A stretch of DNA of 64,000 bases. Source: Saprospiraceae bacterium (lineage in GTDB: Bacteria > Bacteroidota > Bacteroidia > Chitinophagales > Saprospiraceae). Both the position numbers and the translations under genes were made by a program. Positions 18,354 through 27,453 of this stretch are shown here, piece by piece. The DNA lies in contig JADKFX010000001.1 in assembly GCA_016717265.1 (NCBI GenBank), positions 2,926,501 to 2,990,500 of the forward strand, in the 5' to 3' direction. The notes beneath the pieces are model-generated. The model was not told where the DNA came from and ran no database searches. It worked only from the letters and a program-made list of their open reading frames with translations. The stretch's first letter is position 1, and every line of letters begins with the position of its first letter.

Positions 18354-19839
18354 AAACGACTCTATTAATACCTTTAACTTGATTGATAATTTCATTTGAA
18401 ATTTTTGCCAACAGTTCATGCGGAATATTGCTTGCTTCAGCTGTCATTCCATCTGTTGAATTAACAGCTCTTAAAGCTATAACCTTTTCATAAGTTCTTT
18501 CATCTCCCATAACCCCAACGGTATGAATGGGAAGTAAAATTGCACCAGCTTGCCAGATTTTATCATAATACCCATTGTCTTTTAGATTTTTAATATAAAT
18601 CTGATCTGCTTTTTGCAATAACTCTATTTTATCTTCGGTGATATCACCAATAATCCGAATGGCTAATCCTGGACCTGGGAAAGGATGTCTGCCTAAAATT
18701 TCTTCTGGAAGTTGCAGTTCTTTTCCAACTAAACGCACTTCATCTTTAAATAATAATTTTAAGGGTTCAATAATCTTAAGATGTAAGGTATCTGGAAGTC
18801 CTCCAACGTTATGATGTGATTTAATTGTAACGGAAGGTCCATAAACGGAAACAGATTCAATAATATCAGGATAAATGGTTCCTTGACATAGCCATTTTAC
18901 TTCAGGAAATGATTTTGCAGCTTCTTGAAACACATCAATAAATATTCTCCCTATAATTTTACGTTTTGATTCCGGATCAGAAATCCCTTTTAGTGCTGAA
19001 TAAAATTGATTTCTGGCATCTATACCTTTTACATCAAGTCCTAAATTTTTATAGGTAGTAAGTACTTGCTCAAATTCATTATATCTTAAGAGTCCATTAT
19101 CAATAAAGAAACAATGCAAATTCTTACCAATTGCTTTTTTTACTAATAAAGCTGCCACGGAGGAATCTACACCACCTGATAAAGCAAGAAGAACATGCTC
19201 TTCCTTAACCTGCGATTTAATGTTCTCTAATGTTTCCGCAATAAACGACTTCGTTGTCCAACTTGGAACTACTTTACAAATACCTTTTATAAAATTTTCA
19301 AGGAGCAATTTTCCATAATGACTATGCATCACTTCAGGATGAAATTGAACCCCATAAAAAGCATGTCCAACAGATTCCTTCTTAAAAGCTGCTATCGGTA
19401 TGCTATCTGTTTTAGCAATAGCTACAAATCCCTCTGGCATTTTAGAAATCGTATCACTATGAGACATCCAAATTTGAGACTGGTCTGGAATCCCATTAAA
19501 TATTGGATCTTCTAATATCACATTCAGCGAAGCTTTCCCATATTCTCTTTTATCTGAGGCTTTCACTTCACCCCCTAATTGGGCTGCAATCAATTGAGCA
19601 CCATAGCAAATTCCTAAAACTGGGAATCGCTTAGAAATGGCATTAATATCCACCTTAGGATGATTCAAATCACGCACAGAACTCGGGCTTCCTGAAAGAA
19701 TTACTGCCGCAATATTCTCATCCTCTGGAATTTCTTTATAAAAAGGTAAAATTTCACAATAAATTTCAAGTTCCCGAACTCTTCTGGCAATTAATTGGGT
19801 AACCTGCGACCCGAAATCAAGAATAATAACTTTATCCAT
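18310..19839 (-). CDS. guaA: GMP synthase (glutamine-hydrolysing)
   Basis: 509 residues, the full usual length. The class I glutamine amidotransferase half shows ILSGSPSS near residue 48, the nucleophile in LGICYGAQ (Cys78) and the QFHPEV motif (His167, Glu169). The ATP-pyrophosphatase half starts with the PP-loop LALSGGVDSSV (residues ~218-228) and ends with the dimerisation domain (RHPFPGPGLAIRI, then DISSKPPATIEWE at the extreme C-terminus). It converts XMP, ATP and glutamine to GMP in the cytoplasm. It is followed by an overlapping lipoprotein gene and preceded by nusB 48 bp upstream on the same strand. Confidence 0.97.
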   Translation of the reverse strand: MDKVIILDFGSQVTQLIARRVRELEIYCEILPFYKEIPEDENIAAVILSGSPSSVRDLNHPKVDINAISKRFPVLGICYGAQLIAAQLGGEVKASDKREYGKASLNVILEDPIFNGIPDQSQIWMSHSDTISKMPEGFVAIAKTDSIPIAAFKKESVGHAFYGVQFHPEVMHSHYGKLLLENFIKGICKVVPSWTTKSFIAETLENIKSQVKEEHVLLALSGGVDSSVAALLVKKAIGKNLHCFFIDNGLLRYNEFEQVLTTYKNLGLDVKGIDARNQFYSALKGISDPESKRKIIGRIFIDVFQEAAKSFPEVKWLCQGTIYPDIIESVSVYGPSVTIKSHHNVGGLPDTLHLKIIEPLKLLFKDEVRLVGKELQLPEEILGRHPFPGPGLAIRIIGDITEDKIELLQKADQIYIKNLKDNGYYDKIWQAGAILLPIHTVGVMGDERTYEKVIALRAVNSTDGMTAEASNIPHELLAKISNEIINQVKGINRVVYDISSKPPATIEWE

Positions 19840-19887
19840 GAAGAATCTATACTACTTAAAATGAATAAAAAATGACTTTTATCTGGT

Positions 19888-20820
19888 TTATTGACTTAAT
19901 CCTCTGCCCTCTTTGACAATTTTACCTTCTGCTTCCAATTGCTTCAAAAGCTTATCGAGTACTCCATTTACAAATTCCTTTGATTTATCAGTACTATAGG
20001 TTTTGGAAAGTTCTACGTATTCATTAAGCGTAACTTTCGCTGGGATTGTTTTAAAATGGGACATTTCGACAACACCCATTTTTATTAAAATCATATCAAT
20101 TAAGGCTACACGTTCAGAATCCCAATTTTCAAGAACCGGATTTATTAGGTTTTCCAAATCTTTATCTTCCCTATAGGTTGTTTCTAATAAAAACTGTCCA
20201 AAATTTATGACGGTATCATCATCTGGAATATGTTCTTCATAAATTGGTCCGCTTCTCGGTAAAATTTTCAAAGTTTTTTTCAATGCACCGATAACCAGAG
20301 ACTTATCATCCATCCACCCTGTAAAACGATCATCCATTATTTCATTAAAAACTTCATTTTTACGGCAAAACCTATAAAGTTCTAATAAAATCTCAACATG
20401 ATCTTCATCGGTCGATTCTGATGTCAAATACTTTTGATAGCTCTCTTCCTTACAAAATTCTTTATAAATACGTCTGAAAAGATCTTCTTCTAAACCATCA
20501 ACACATTTTTCTTCTTTAAATTTATCCTGTAATTTCTTATTTGATACAAGACTGGTTACCAAATGATTAGAGTATATTTTGTCGGTAAAATGTTTGTCAT
20601 CTGCAGATTTAATATGCTTTGCAGAACGTATCTTAAAATCTTCAGATGCTGCTGAACACACCTTCATAATACAATACAAGTTAAGTAAGTACAATCTAAA
20701 GGAATCATGGATTGTATTAAAATAAGCTTGCTTCGCCTCCTTAAACGTAAGTTCTCTATCTTGGGCTATACTATATAATTGTTGCATCACTTTGACGCGA
20801 ACATTCCTCCTACTCAGCAT
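19888..20820 (-). CDS. nusB: Transcription antitermination protein NusB, long Bacteroidota form
   Basis: 310 residues, about twice the length of E. coli NusB. The start MLSRRNVRVKVMQQLYS is typical of NusB. The C-terminal part (about 225-298) carries the conserved helical core, with LIDMILIKMGVVEM, KVTLNEYVELSKTYS and SKEFVNGVLDKLL. The middle (about 50-200) is an acidic helical insertion seen in the long forms of this phylum. NusB binds boxA RNA together with S10 (NusE) and promotes rRNA antitermination. A TACTTTTG element (minus strand, 20845-20852) sits about 25 bp before the start. Confidence 0.92.
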   Translation of the reverse strand: MLSRRNVRVKVMQQLYSIAQDRELTFKEAKQAYFNTIHDSFRLYLLNLYCIMKVCSAASEDFKIRSAKHIKSADDKHFTDKIYSNHLVTSLVSNKKLQDKFKEEKCVDGLEEDLFRRIYKEFCKEESYQKYLTSESTDEDHVEILLELYRFCRKNEVFNEIMDDRFTGWMDDKSLVIGALKKTLKILPRSGPIYEEHIPDDDTVINFGQFLLETTYREDKDLENLINPVLENWDSERVALIDMILIKMGVVEMSHFKTIPAKVTLNEYVELSKTYSTDKSKEFVNGVLDKLLKQLEAEGKIVKEGRGLSQ

Positions 20821-20844
20821 GTAGTGATCCGGCTTTTATTAACG

Positions 20845-20852
20845 CAAAAGTA
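20845..20852 (-). promoter_or_regulatory. Probable -7 element for nusB
   Basis: On the minus strand the sequence reads TACTTTTG, matching the Bacteroidota TAnnTTTG -7 consensus, with the ATG about 25 bp downstream. I see no good TTTG -33 partner, so the call rests on the -7 box and its placement. Confidence 0.45.
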
Positions 20853-20898
20853 AACTCTTTTATCGAATTATATTCTGTATAATATATGTTTTATTATT

Positions 20899-22419
20899 TT
20901 AATATATTTTATTGCCTAATAAATTCAAATATTTAACTCTCAATTCTTCTGGTTTTGGCAATTGATTTTTATGCCATTTATGAATAATTTTACCATCTTT
21001 CAATAATATTAAACCAGGATTTGAGCGCAAAATCGTTTTTAACAACAAATCATCGGCTTCATAACAAGGAAAATCAATTCCAGATTTTTCCTTAAGATCT
21101 GCGATACCTTCTTCTGTTAGCAAGCCAAAAACAGCGGAAGCAGTCACCCCATCATTTCGGACACTGTCTATAAGAGGCAAAAATTTAGTTTTTAATGTAT
21201 TTAAATATTCTTCATCCCATTGATACTGATTCCTTTTATATTTTTTTGATTGAGTACCCGCAACTTGTTTTGTAATAACCAAACTATCTCTTTTCTTTAA
21301 TTTAATTATAGTAGTATCCATTTTATAAATAGTATCAATCCTTTCTTCTTCTATAACAGATGATTCATATTTAACTTTTGGACTAATGATCATTAAATTA
21401 TAACGGCTTTCATCTAATATAAAATCAGTCATAGATTGTCCATCCAATGAAAGGATATCAAAATCAGAAATTTTGGTTCTAGGAATACTTGGTTCAGATT
21501 TTATTTGATCCAATGTTTCCCAATTTGCTTTAAAATTTGAGTTTTTCTTAAAGGAATCCAAAAAATCTTTATAAGGAACATCCATTTCGCGTTTGTCAAT
21601 TTTGCTTTTAATTCTATAAGCAATAATTTCAACATCCGCTTGTGCCTTTTGCTCGGCTTTCAGTTTAGATTTAATATCGATACCATTAGAAAATGGTCTA
21701 AAATCCCATACCGGCTCATTCCAAACAAAATTGCTAAATGAAAACAACAACAAACCTAAAACACTCATACATGTGATGCCTGTGCGGATTATAGGACTAA
21801 ATAATTGGTGTTCATTTTTCCAACGAAACAAAAACCAACATGCCGGAACCATAAGTATTAAGTCTTTGATAAATGATATTTTAGGTTCCAACTTAATAAA
21901 ATCTCCAAAACAACCACAATCGGTGACACGCATATTCGTTTTATTGAATTCTACCCATTTTCCAAATTCGAAAAAATTAACATCTGTAGGTACATATCCT
22001 GTTAAAAAGGTAAATCCCGTTAATATGGTAAAAAAGATCATGATGATAAAAAACAACCATGCACTTAATTTACGTCTATAACCGATGATTAGCATAATTC
22101 CCAATACGATTTCCAAAACAATCATAAATACAGAAAAACTTATTGCATATTTAGATAGTAAAGGAAACAAAGGTGCCAAAAATTTAAGAAAGGAACCATT
22201 GCAGGTATCCTCGAATGCCGTAAAGTATTGCTCCATCTTATATGCAGTTCCTAATGGGTCTACTGCTTTAACAAAGCCAGAAAATATAAATAAAACCCCA
22301 GCGAAATTTTGAAGAAAGCTATCTGCAAAGTGGAATTGACTTTTGCGTGACCAAAAAATCAAACCCGTTAATAAAGCTGCTACAAGTCCGACATAAAGAA
22401 ATAAAGTAACTATTGTCAT
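20899..22419 (-). CDS. BT_3928-family protein: DoxX-like membrane domain fused to a thioredoxin-like domain
   Basis: 506 residues. The N-terminal ~230 residues are membrane-embedded: segments near 3-23, 33-50, 80-115, 118-145, 180-200 and 208-230, with the DoxX-like motif FSGFVKAVDPLGTAYKMEQY at about 46-66 and a CGCFGDF motif near 168. The C-terminal half is soluble, with an alpha/beta arrangement ending in SNPGLILLKDGKIIHKWH, which resembles a thioredoxin fold but shows no CxxC active site. The architecture matches the BT_3928 family, whose role is unsettled; a redox or quinone-linked envelope function is inferred from DoxX relatives. It ends 79 bp upstream of nusB. Confidence 0.82.
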   Translation of the reverse strand: MTIVTLFLYVGLVAALLTGLIFWSRKSQFHFADSFLQNFAGVLFIFSGFVKAVDPLGTAYKMEQYFTAFEDTCNGSFLKFLAPLFPLLSKYAISFSVFMIVLEIVLGIMLIIGYRRKLSAWLFFIIMIFFTILTGFTFLTGYVPTDVNFFEFGKWVEFNKTNMRVTDCGCFGDFIKLEPKISFIKDLILMVPACWFLFRWKNEHQLFSPIIRTGITCMSVLGLLLFSFSNFVWNEPVWDFRPFSNGIDIKSKLKAEQKAQADVEIIAYRIKSKIDKREMDVPYKDFLDSFKKNSNFKANWETLDQIKSEPSIPRTKISDFDILSLDGQSMTDFILDESRYNLMIISPKVKYESSVIEEERIDTIYKMDTTIIKLKKRDSLVITKQVAGTQSKKYKRNQYQWDEEYLNTLKTKFLPLIDSVRNDGVTASAVFGLLTEEGIADLKEKSGIDFPCYEADDLLLKTILRSNPGLILLKDGKIIHKWHKNQLPKPEELRVKYLNLLGNKIY

Positions 22420-22803
22420 AGAGAATAAATTAATCGCAATGGTTTATAATTAATAATGAAGTTGTACTTCGAAAAAGATGAAAATTCTAAAATTTTATAG
22501 TTTGCCTTTGCAAATCTTATGTAAAAATTATTACAAGATACCAATTTAAATTACAATCTATTAATAATTGAAATGCAAGCTTGTTCAATTTAAAATGTTA
22601 ATAATTCCTTCAAATTCAGACACTAATCTTGATAAACTATACCCCGCATCTTGGTTCACCTATAGGATACTATGGTAATCATATCAAAATATACCAAACA
22701 CAAAAGTTAATAAAATAAGACAAATTTATTTTTTATTGTGGAAAGAACCTATAATTAGTTTTAAAAGAGGAATCAATAAAATGTTAATAGCTTTGCAGCG
22801 GAT
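22420..22803. other. Divergent intergenic region, 384 bp
   Basis: This separates the BT_3928-type gene (minus) from the transporter operon (plus). Apart from the -7-like box at 22788-22795 it contains only AT-rich sequence; I see no RNA structure and no reading frame worth listing. Confidence 0.5.
22788..22795 (+). promoter_or_regulatory. Probable -7 element for the EamA-IMPACT-coaE operon
   Basis: TAGCTTTG matches TAnnTTTG. The ATG at 22804 begins only 8 bp after it, so transcription would start almost at the start codon, giving a leaderless or nearly leaderless mRNA. Confidence 0.45.
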
Positions 22804-23661
22804 ATGTTTTTTACAATACTTTGTATTCTTTGCACCAGTATTTTAGGTTTAATCTTTAAGCTGGCAGCTAAATTTGAATGTAAAACATCCAGAATCATCA
22901 TTATCAATTACTGGGTTTGTGTAATTATTGGATTTTCCCAAAATGGAAACTTCATGGTAGACAGCTTTTCAACGAGCTGGTTACCCTATTTGCTTGCATT
23001 AGGTTTTCTTTTTATTATTGGGTTTAATTGGTTTGCAATGACCATTCATATTGTCGGACTTTCAATATCTACCCTCTTTCAAAAAATGTCTATAGTATTG
23101 ACTGTGCTTGTGGCAATCACTTTGGGAGACGTCCTGAATACTATTCAATGGTTTGGATTATTCCTCGGCCTACTTGCGATTCCATTAATTTATAAAACAT
23201 CAGAAGTCAAGTCTAAATTTGCACTTAGACCGATCATTTTCTTATTGGGTACATTAATACTTTCTGCTGCTATTGAAATTCTTTTTATAATAGTTGGTAA
23301 AAAGCAATTTATCTCAACAAATATTTACTCCATTTTTCCTGGTTATATATTTGGGATAGCTGCTATCCTGGGACTTATCAGCCATATAATAATTCATAGG
23401 TCCATTCAAATCAGTTTTAAAGAACTGGGCTTTGGTGTACTCTTAGGAATTCCAAATTACTATTCCATCCAAAGTATGATGCTTGCGTTAAATCAAGAGT
23501 TTACAGGATCCCTCTTTTTTCCAATACTAAATTGTTCAGTAATCCTAATTGCTACTTTGATAGGCTATTTATTTTTTCAAGAAAATCTAACACTAAGGCA
23601 ATGGATTGGACTCTTGTTCTCTTTAATTTCAATTGTATTCATTAGTTATTATTCAGTTTAA
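22804..23661 (+). CDS. EamA/DMT-type multipass membrane transporter
   Basis: 285 residues, almost entirely hydrophobic, with about ten predicted membrane segments in two halves of five (for example ILCILCTSILGLIF at the N-terminus and LIATLIGYLFF near the C-terminus). The closing helix-turn motif QENLTLRQWIGLLFSLISI is characteristic of the drug/metabolite transporter superfamily. The substrate cannot be inferred. It is the first gene of a compact operon: its TAA is followed immediately by the TTG start of the IMPACT-family gene. Confidence 0.82.
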   Translation: MFFTILCILCTSILGLIFKLAAKFECKTSRIIIINYWVCVIIGFSQNGNFMVDSFSTSWLPYLLALGFLFIIGFNWFAMTIHIVGLSISTLFQKMSIVLTVLVAITLGDVLNTIQWFGLFLGLLAIPLIYKTSEVKSKFALRPIIFLLGTLILSAAIEILFIIVGKKQFISTNIYSIFPGYIFGIAAILGLISHIIIHRSIQISFKELGFGVLLGIPNYYSIQSMMLALNQEFTGSLFFPILNCSVILIATLIGYLFFQENLTLRQWIGLLFSLISIVFISYYSV

Positions 23662-24324
23662 TTGAGTATAAAACATTCATATAAAAGTTTAAATCAAACC
23701 AATTCTTATGAATTTGTTTCGAAGGCTAGCAAATTTATTGCATATGCAATTCCGATTCAGGATAAAAAAGAAATTGATCGCGCAATTAATGAAATAAAAG
23801 CTCTTCACCCAAAAGCAAGACATTGGTGTTATGCATGGAAATTAGGCATCCAGGATACACAATCAAAAACATCAGATGATGGGGAACCTTCTGGCACTGC
23901 AGGAAAACCAATATTAAATCAAATTGAAAGTTTTGAACTTCAAAATATTATTGTAATTGTGGTGCGGTATTTTGGCGGTACGCTTTTAGGAACTTCTGGA
24001 TTGATTAAAGCGTATAAAGAAAGTACCAGATGTTGTCTTGAATCCGCTTCGATCGTTACCATATTAATCCAAAAGCAATTTTTAATCAGCAGTCATGTGT
24101 CGAATATTCAATCCTTAATAGGGATCTTAAAAGCATTCGGAATTCAAATACTTCATTATACTTTGGATGAACCTGCATCCATTAGTTTTGAAATTCCTGT
24201 AAATGAAGAAATGCTATGGTTTATTAAAATTAAATCGAAATTTGAAAAAATAAACAGAGATCAGATCCAAGATCCTAAATCCATTTCGGAATGCATTTTG
24301 AAAGAACTCAATACGAATACATGA
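23662..24324 (+). CDS. IMPACT/YigZ family protein
   Basis: 220 residues beginning with a TTG codon directly after the stop of the transporter gene. The N-terminal UPF0029 domain is clear: FVSKASKFIAYA, ARHWCYAW, SDDGEPSGTAGKPIL and VVRYFGGTLLGTSGLIKAY. The C-terminal ~75 residues form the DUF1949-like ferredoxin-fold tail. Family members are linked to translation or stress control (eukaryotic IMPACT) but the bacterial role is undefined. The stop TGA overlaps the ATG of coaE in an ATGA, so the two are translationally coupled. Confidence 0.88.
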   Translation: MSIKHSYKSLNQTNSYEFVSKASKFIAYAIPIQDKKEIDRAINEIKALHPKARHWCYAWKLGIQDTQSKTSDDGEPSGTAGKPILNQIESFELQNIIVIVVRYFGGTLLGTSGLIKAYKESTRCCLESASIVTILIQKQFLISSHVSNIQSLIGILKAFGIQILHYTLDEPASISFEIPVNEEMLWFIKIKSKFEKINRDQIQDPKSISECILKELNTNT

Positions 24325-24917
24325 AAATTATTGGATTAACCGGAGGAATTGGAAGTGGCAAAACGACCATCGCAAATTTGTTTGAATTTTTAAATATTCC
24401 TGTCTATTATTCAGATGTCAGAGCGCGATTTCTGATGGAAAACGATCCGATAATTATAAATTCAATGAAAGAACATTTTGGGAATCAAGTATATTCTGAT
24501 ACTGGAATTTTAAATAGAAAATTTTTAGGAGAAATTATATTTAAATTTGACGCAGAAAGAACCTGGATTAATGCTATTGTACATCCAGCGGTTGGAATAG
24601 ATTTTAGTCATTGGATTTTAAATCAACAGTCCGAATTTGTACTTAAAGAATCCGCCTTACTTATTGAAACACTAAGCATTCAACCTGTTGATAAAATAAT
24701 TTTAGTGATTGCTTCTTTACCTATTCGCATCCAAAGGGTGTCTAAAAGAGACCAACTTTCTGAAGCCGAAGTCAAGCGAAGAATCCGTATTCAAATATCG
24801 GATGAAGAACGAATTAAATTTGCAAATTATATTATCACGAATGATGGCAACAACAGTATCATTCAGCAAACATTAAAATTATATAAAACAATACTATCTG
24901 ATTTAACAAATGATTAA
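24321..24917 (+). CDS. coaE: Dephospho-CoA kinase
   Basis: 198 residues from the ATG at 24321, which overlaps the preceding stop by ATGA; an in-frame upstream start would add ten residues outside the conserved fold. The P-loop GGIGSGKT is at residues 8-15, followed by YYSDVRARFLM, FVLKESALLIET, and the lid region ERIQRVSKRD-like (IRIQRVSKRDQLS) with RIRIQISDEER. It carries out the last step of CoA synthesis, phosphorylating the 3'-OH of dephospho-CoA. Confidence 0.93.
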   Translation: MKIIGLTGGIGSGKTTIANLFEFLNIPVYYSDVRARFLMENDPIIINSMKEHFGNQVYSDTGILNRKFLGEIIFKFDAERTWINAIVHPAVGIDFSHWILNQQSEFVLKESALLIETLSIQPVDKIILVIASLPIRIQRVSKRDQLSEAEVKRRIRIQISDEERIKFANYIITNDGNNSIIQQTLKLYKTILSDLTND

Positions 24918-24939
24918 ATGCTGTCAAAAGTTTAGTTTG

Positions 24940-24947
24940 TAATTTTG
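24940..24947 (+). promoter_or_regulatory. Possible -7 element for rocD
   Basis: TAATTTTG fits TAnnTTTG and lies 30 bp before the rocD ATG, in the 60-bp gap after coaE. No -33 TTTG is evident at the expected distance, so confidence is limited. Confidence 0.4.
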
Positions 24948-24977
24948 TAGTCAAATTCTCAATTAATATCAATTAAT

Positions 24978-26219
24978 ATGAATACCATATTGTCAAAATC
25001 CACTGCGAGTCAATTTATAGAAATCGAAGCACAATATGGAGCGCACAATTATCATCCTCTACCGGTCGTATTGGAGCGCGGTGAAGGGGTTCATCTCTGG
25101 GATGTTAATGGTAAACAATATTATGATTTTTTATCCGCCTACTCTGCTGTAAATCAAGGACATTGCCACCCTAAAATAATCAATGCCTTAGTCACTCAAG
25201 CACAAAAGTTGTGTTTGACTTCCCGTGCATTTTATAATGACCAATTAGGGAGCTATGAAAAATATATTACACAATTATTTGGCTATGATAAAGTGCTTCC
25301 TATGAATACCGGGGCAGAAGGAGTAGAAACTGCTATAAAACTTTGTCGAAAATGGGCTTATTTGATAAAGAAAATACCAGAAAATCAAGCCAAAATCATT
25401 GTTTTTGAAGGAAATTTTCATGGACGTACCATGAGTGCTGTTTCAGCATCTACAGATCCTACGAGTTATAAAAACTTCGGGCCCTTTTTACCGGGATTTA
25501 TAAAAATTCCATATAACGATCTATCAAGTTTAGAACATGCAATAAGTCAGGAGCATGTTGCAGGAATATTAATTGAACCTATCCAGGGAGAAGCAGGTGT
25601 AATAATTCCTTCTGATGATTTTTTAAAGACCGCTTATGCACTCTGTAAATCCTATAATGTTTTATTTATTGCTGATGAAATTCAGACTGGCATAGCTCGT
25701 ACTGGTAAAATGCTTGCATGTGATCATGTTGCGATTAAGCCGGATATCTTAATTTTAGGAAAAGCGCTTTCGGGTGGTGTTTTACCGATTTCTGCAATTC
25801 TTACCTCCAATGAAATTATGCTTTGCATTCAAGCAGGAGAACATGGTTCGACTTTCGGAGGCAATCCATTAGCAGCAACCGTTGCGAAAGCTTCTTTGGA
25901 AGTGATCCTGGAAGAAGGCTTAATCGAAAATGCTAAAGAAATGGGAGAAATTTTAAGATCTGAATTAACGTCTATACAACAAAAAAATAGACTCATTAAA
26001 ACAGTGAGGGGCAAAGGACTTTTAAATGCAATTGTTATTGATACTGATGAAAATAGTGAAATCGCATGGAAAATTTGTCTTGAAATGGCAAAAAATGGAT
26101 TACTTGCAAAGCCTACCCACGGAAATATAATCAGACTTGCGCCACCATTATGCATTACTAAAGAGCAGATTTTAGAAGCAAGCTTTATGATTCAAAAAGC
26201 CATTCATAGTTTTAGTTAA
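24978..26219 (+). CDS. rocD: Ornithine--oxo-acid (ornithine delta-) aminotransferase
   Basis: 413 residues, the usual length. The N-terminal signature YGAHNYHPLPVVLERGEG is that of ornithine aminotransferases, distinguishing it from acetylornithine aminotransferase. Other motifs are NTGAEGVETAIKL, FHGRTMSAVSAS, IEPIQGEAGV, ADEIQTGIARTGK and the PLP lysine in ILGKALSGG (about residue 262). It interconverts ornithine plus 2-oxoglutarate with glutamate semialdehyde plus glutamate. It stands alone between coaE and a T9SS cargo, with an A/T-only palindrome (26221-26239) after its stop that is too weak to call a terminator. Confidence 0.93.
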   Translation: MNTILSKSTASQFIEIEAQYGAHNYHPLPVVLERGEGVHLWDVNGKQYYDFLSAYSAVNQGHCHPKIINALVTQAQKLCLTSRAFYNDQLGSYEKYITQLFGYDKVLPMNTGAEGVETAIKLCRKWAYLIKKIPENQAKIIVFEGNFHGRTMSAVSASTDPTSYKNFGPFLPGFIKIPYNDLSSLEHAISQEHVAGILIEPIQGEAGVIIPSDDFLKTAYALCKSYNVLFIADEIQTGIARTGKMLACDHVAIKPDILILGKALSGGVLPISAILTSNEIMLCIQAGEHGSTFGGNPLAATVAKASLEVILEEGLIENAKEMGEILRSELTSIQQKNRLIKTVRGKGLLNAIVIDTDENSEIAWKICLEMAKNGLLAKPTHGNIIRLAPPLCITKEQILEASFMIQKAIHSFS

Positions 26220-26440
26220 ATTTGAAAATAATTTTCAAAAGGCAGGCCTACAATTTTAGATTTCACACGTATAGATAGTTAGAGATTTATTTAATTTCAA
26301 GTCACAAGCTCTAGTTTAGAAATTTTAAGTATATTAATTCCATGGTTATCTTTAATCCATAAACTTAATTTTAGAACTTAAAATTCTAATCATTTAATTT
26401 TTTAAAAATCATTTAGGTTTACGTATCTTTACTTCAAATT

Positions 26441-27391
26441 ATGTTTAATCATATGACATTCAAACAATTATGTTTTATAACGGGAATTTTATTTTATTCT
26501 CTTAATGGGTTTTCACAACCCTCTATGCAGTTTAAATTTTGTGGAAAGACTGCTGCTGTGGTTCCTGCTACCGATAATGGTGGCAACGACCAAAGACATA
26601 AAGGAGGTCTTCGTTTAGATTTAATTAGAATTGGCAGGTTAGGCCAATCTAGGACTAGCCCATTTTTTAGCTTAGGCGTAACCCCTGGAATTGCATTTAA
26701 AAATAGCACTTGGGTTGATGGTTGTGCTTCAAATACAAATCAAACATACTGTTCCGGCTGCTCCACTTGCAAACCTATTTTAAATACAAGTAACGGATCC
26801 ATTGGCGTTTCTGAAGGCAAAATGTTAGAAAATGTTAGATTAAGATCTGCTAATAATGATTTCTTTCTTGAAAGTACAGGAAGTCAAAATGTAGTTTGTT
26901 TTGTTAGTGATCCATTCGATGTATCAAGCCAAGGTGGTAAAACGATAGAACTCAATGCAATCTATGAAGGCACCTCTGTAGATGGTTTTACAAGTGTAAA
27001 TGTAAATATTTCATATCGATATAATAATGATGCCTGGGTTCAATTATTAAATCAAAATAGTAATTTTATCAGAGTCGTTGATACTGCTATATTACTAATC
27101 GCAAAAGTTCCTAATGCGGTGGCCAATTTAGATGGAATCGTTGATTTTTCTATTTCACCAAATCCAGTTAAAGATCTATTATTTGTACAATTTGAAAGTC
27201 AAAATACCTTTGATGGGAACTTGCAAATTAGAGATCTTAATGGTAAAATTATTTTAGATAAACCCACTACCATTCAATCGGGTAAAGGCCAATTCCATTT
27301 AAAAACAGATGCACTTCAACCAGCTGTCTATTTATTTCAAATTGCAGATCAGGAAGGCAGAATAAGTACCCGAAAATTTATAAAGAAATAA
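26441..27391 (+). CDS. Small T9SS-secreted protein with a Por-type sorting domain
   Basis: 316 residues; a start at 26453 (MTFKQ) would be 4 residues shorter and is equally possible. The signal peptide ends at about GFSQ (residue 25). The body (26-230) is a beta-rich domain with a cysteine cluster (YCSGCSTCKP, ~99-108) and a segment FVSDPFDVSSQGGKTIEL reminiscent of carbohydrate-binding or jelly-roll domains; I cannot name it. The C-terminal ~80 residues are a type A sorting domain starting FSISPNPVKDLLFVQF and ending KFIKK. Export through T9SS is well supported, the function is not. A TATCTTTA box at 26424-26431 lies 9 bp upstream. Confidence 0.85.
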   Translation: MFNHMTFKQLCFITGILFYSLNGFSQPSMQFKFCGKTAAVVPATDNGGNDQRHKGGLRLDLIRIGRLGQSRTSPFFSLGVTPGIAFKNSTWVDGCASNTNQTYCSGCSTCKPILNTSNGSIGVSEGKMLENVRLRSANNDFFLESTGSQNVVCFVSDPFDVSSQGGKTIELNAIYEGTSVDGFTSVNVNISYRYNNDAWVQLLNQNSNFIRVVDTAILLIAKVPNAVANLDGIVDFSISPNPVKDLLFVQFESQNTFDGNLQIRDLNGKIILDKPTTIQSGKGQFHLKTDALQPAVYLFQIADQEGRISTRKFIKK

Positions 27392-27453
27392 TTTTATTCT
27401 TTAAAATTTTAACGGTTCATATTTCAAGTTGTAAAAGGAGCTGACTTTAATGT

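Noticed and set aside
26221..26239. Terminator after rocD
   Set aside because: The palindrome TTTGAAAAT/ATTTTCAAA is A/T only and has no T run, so it is too weak to call.
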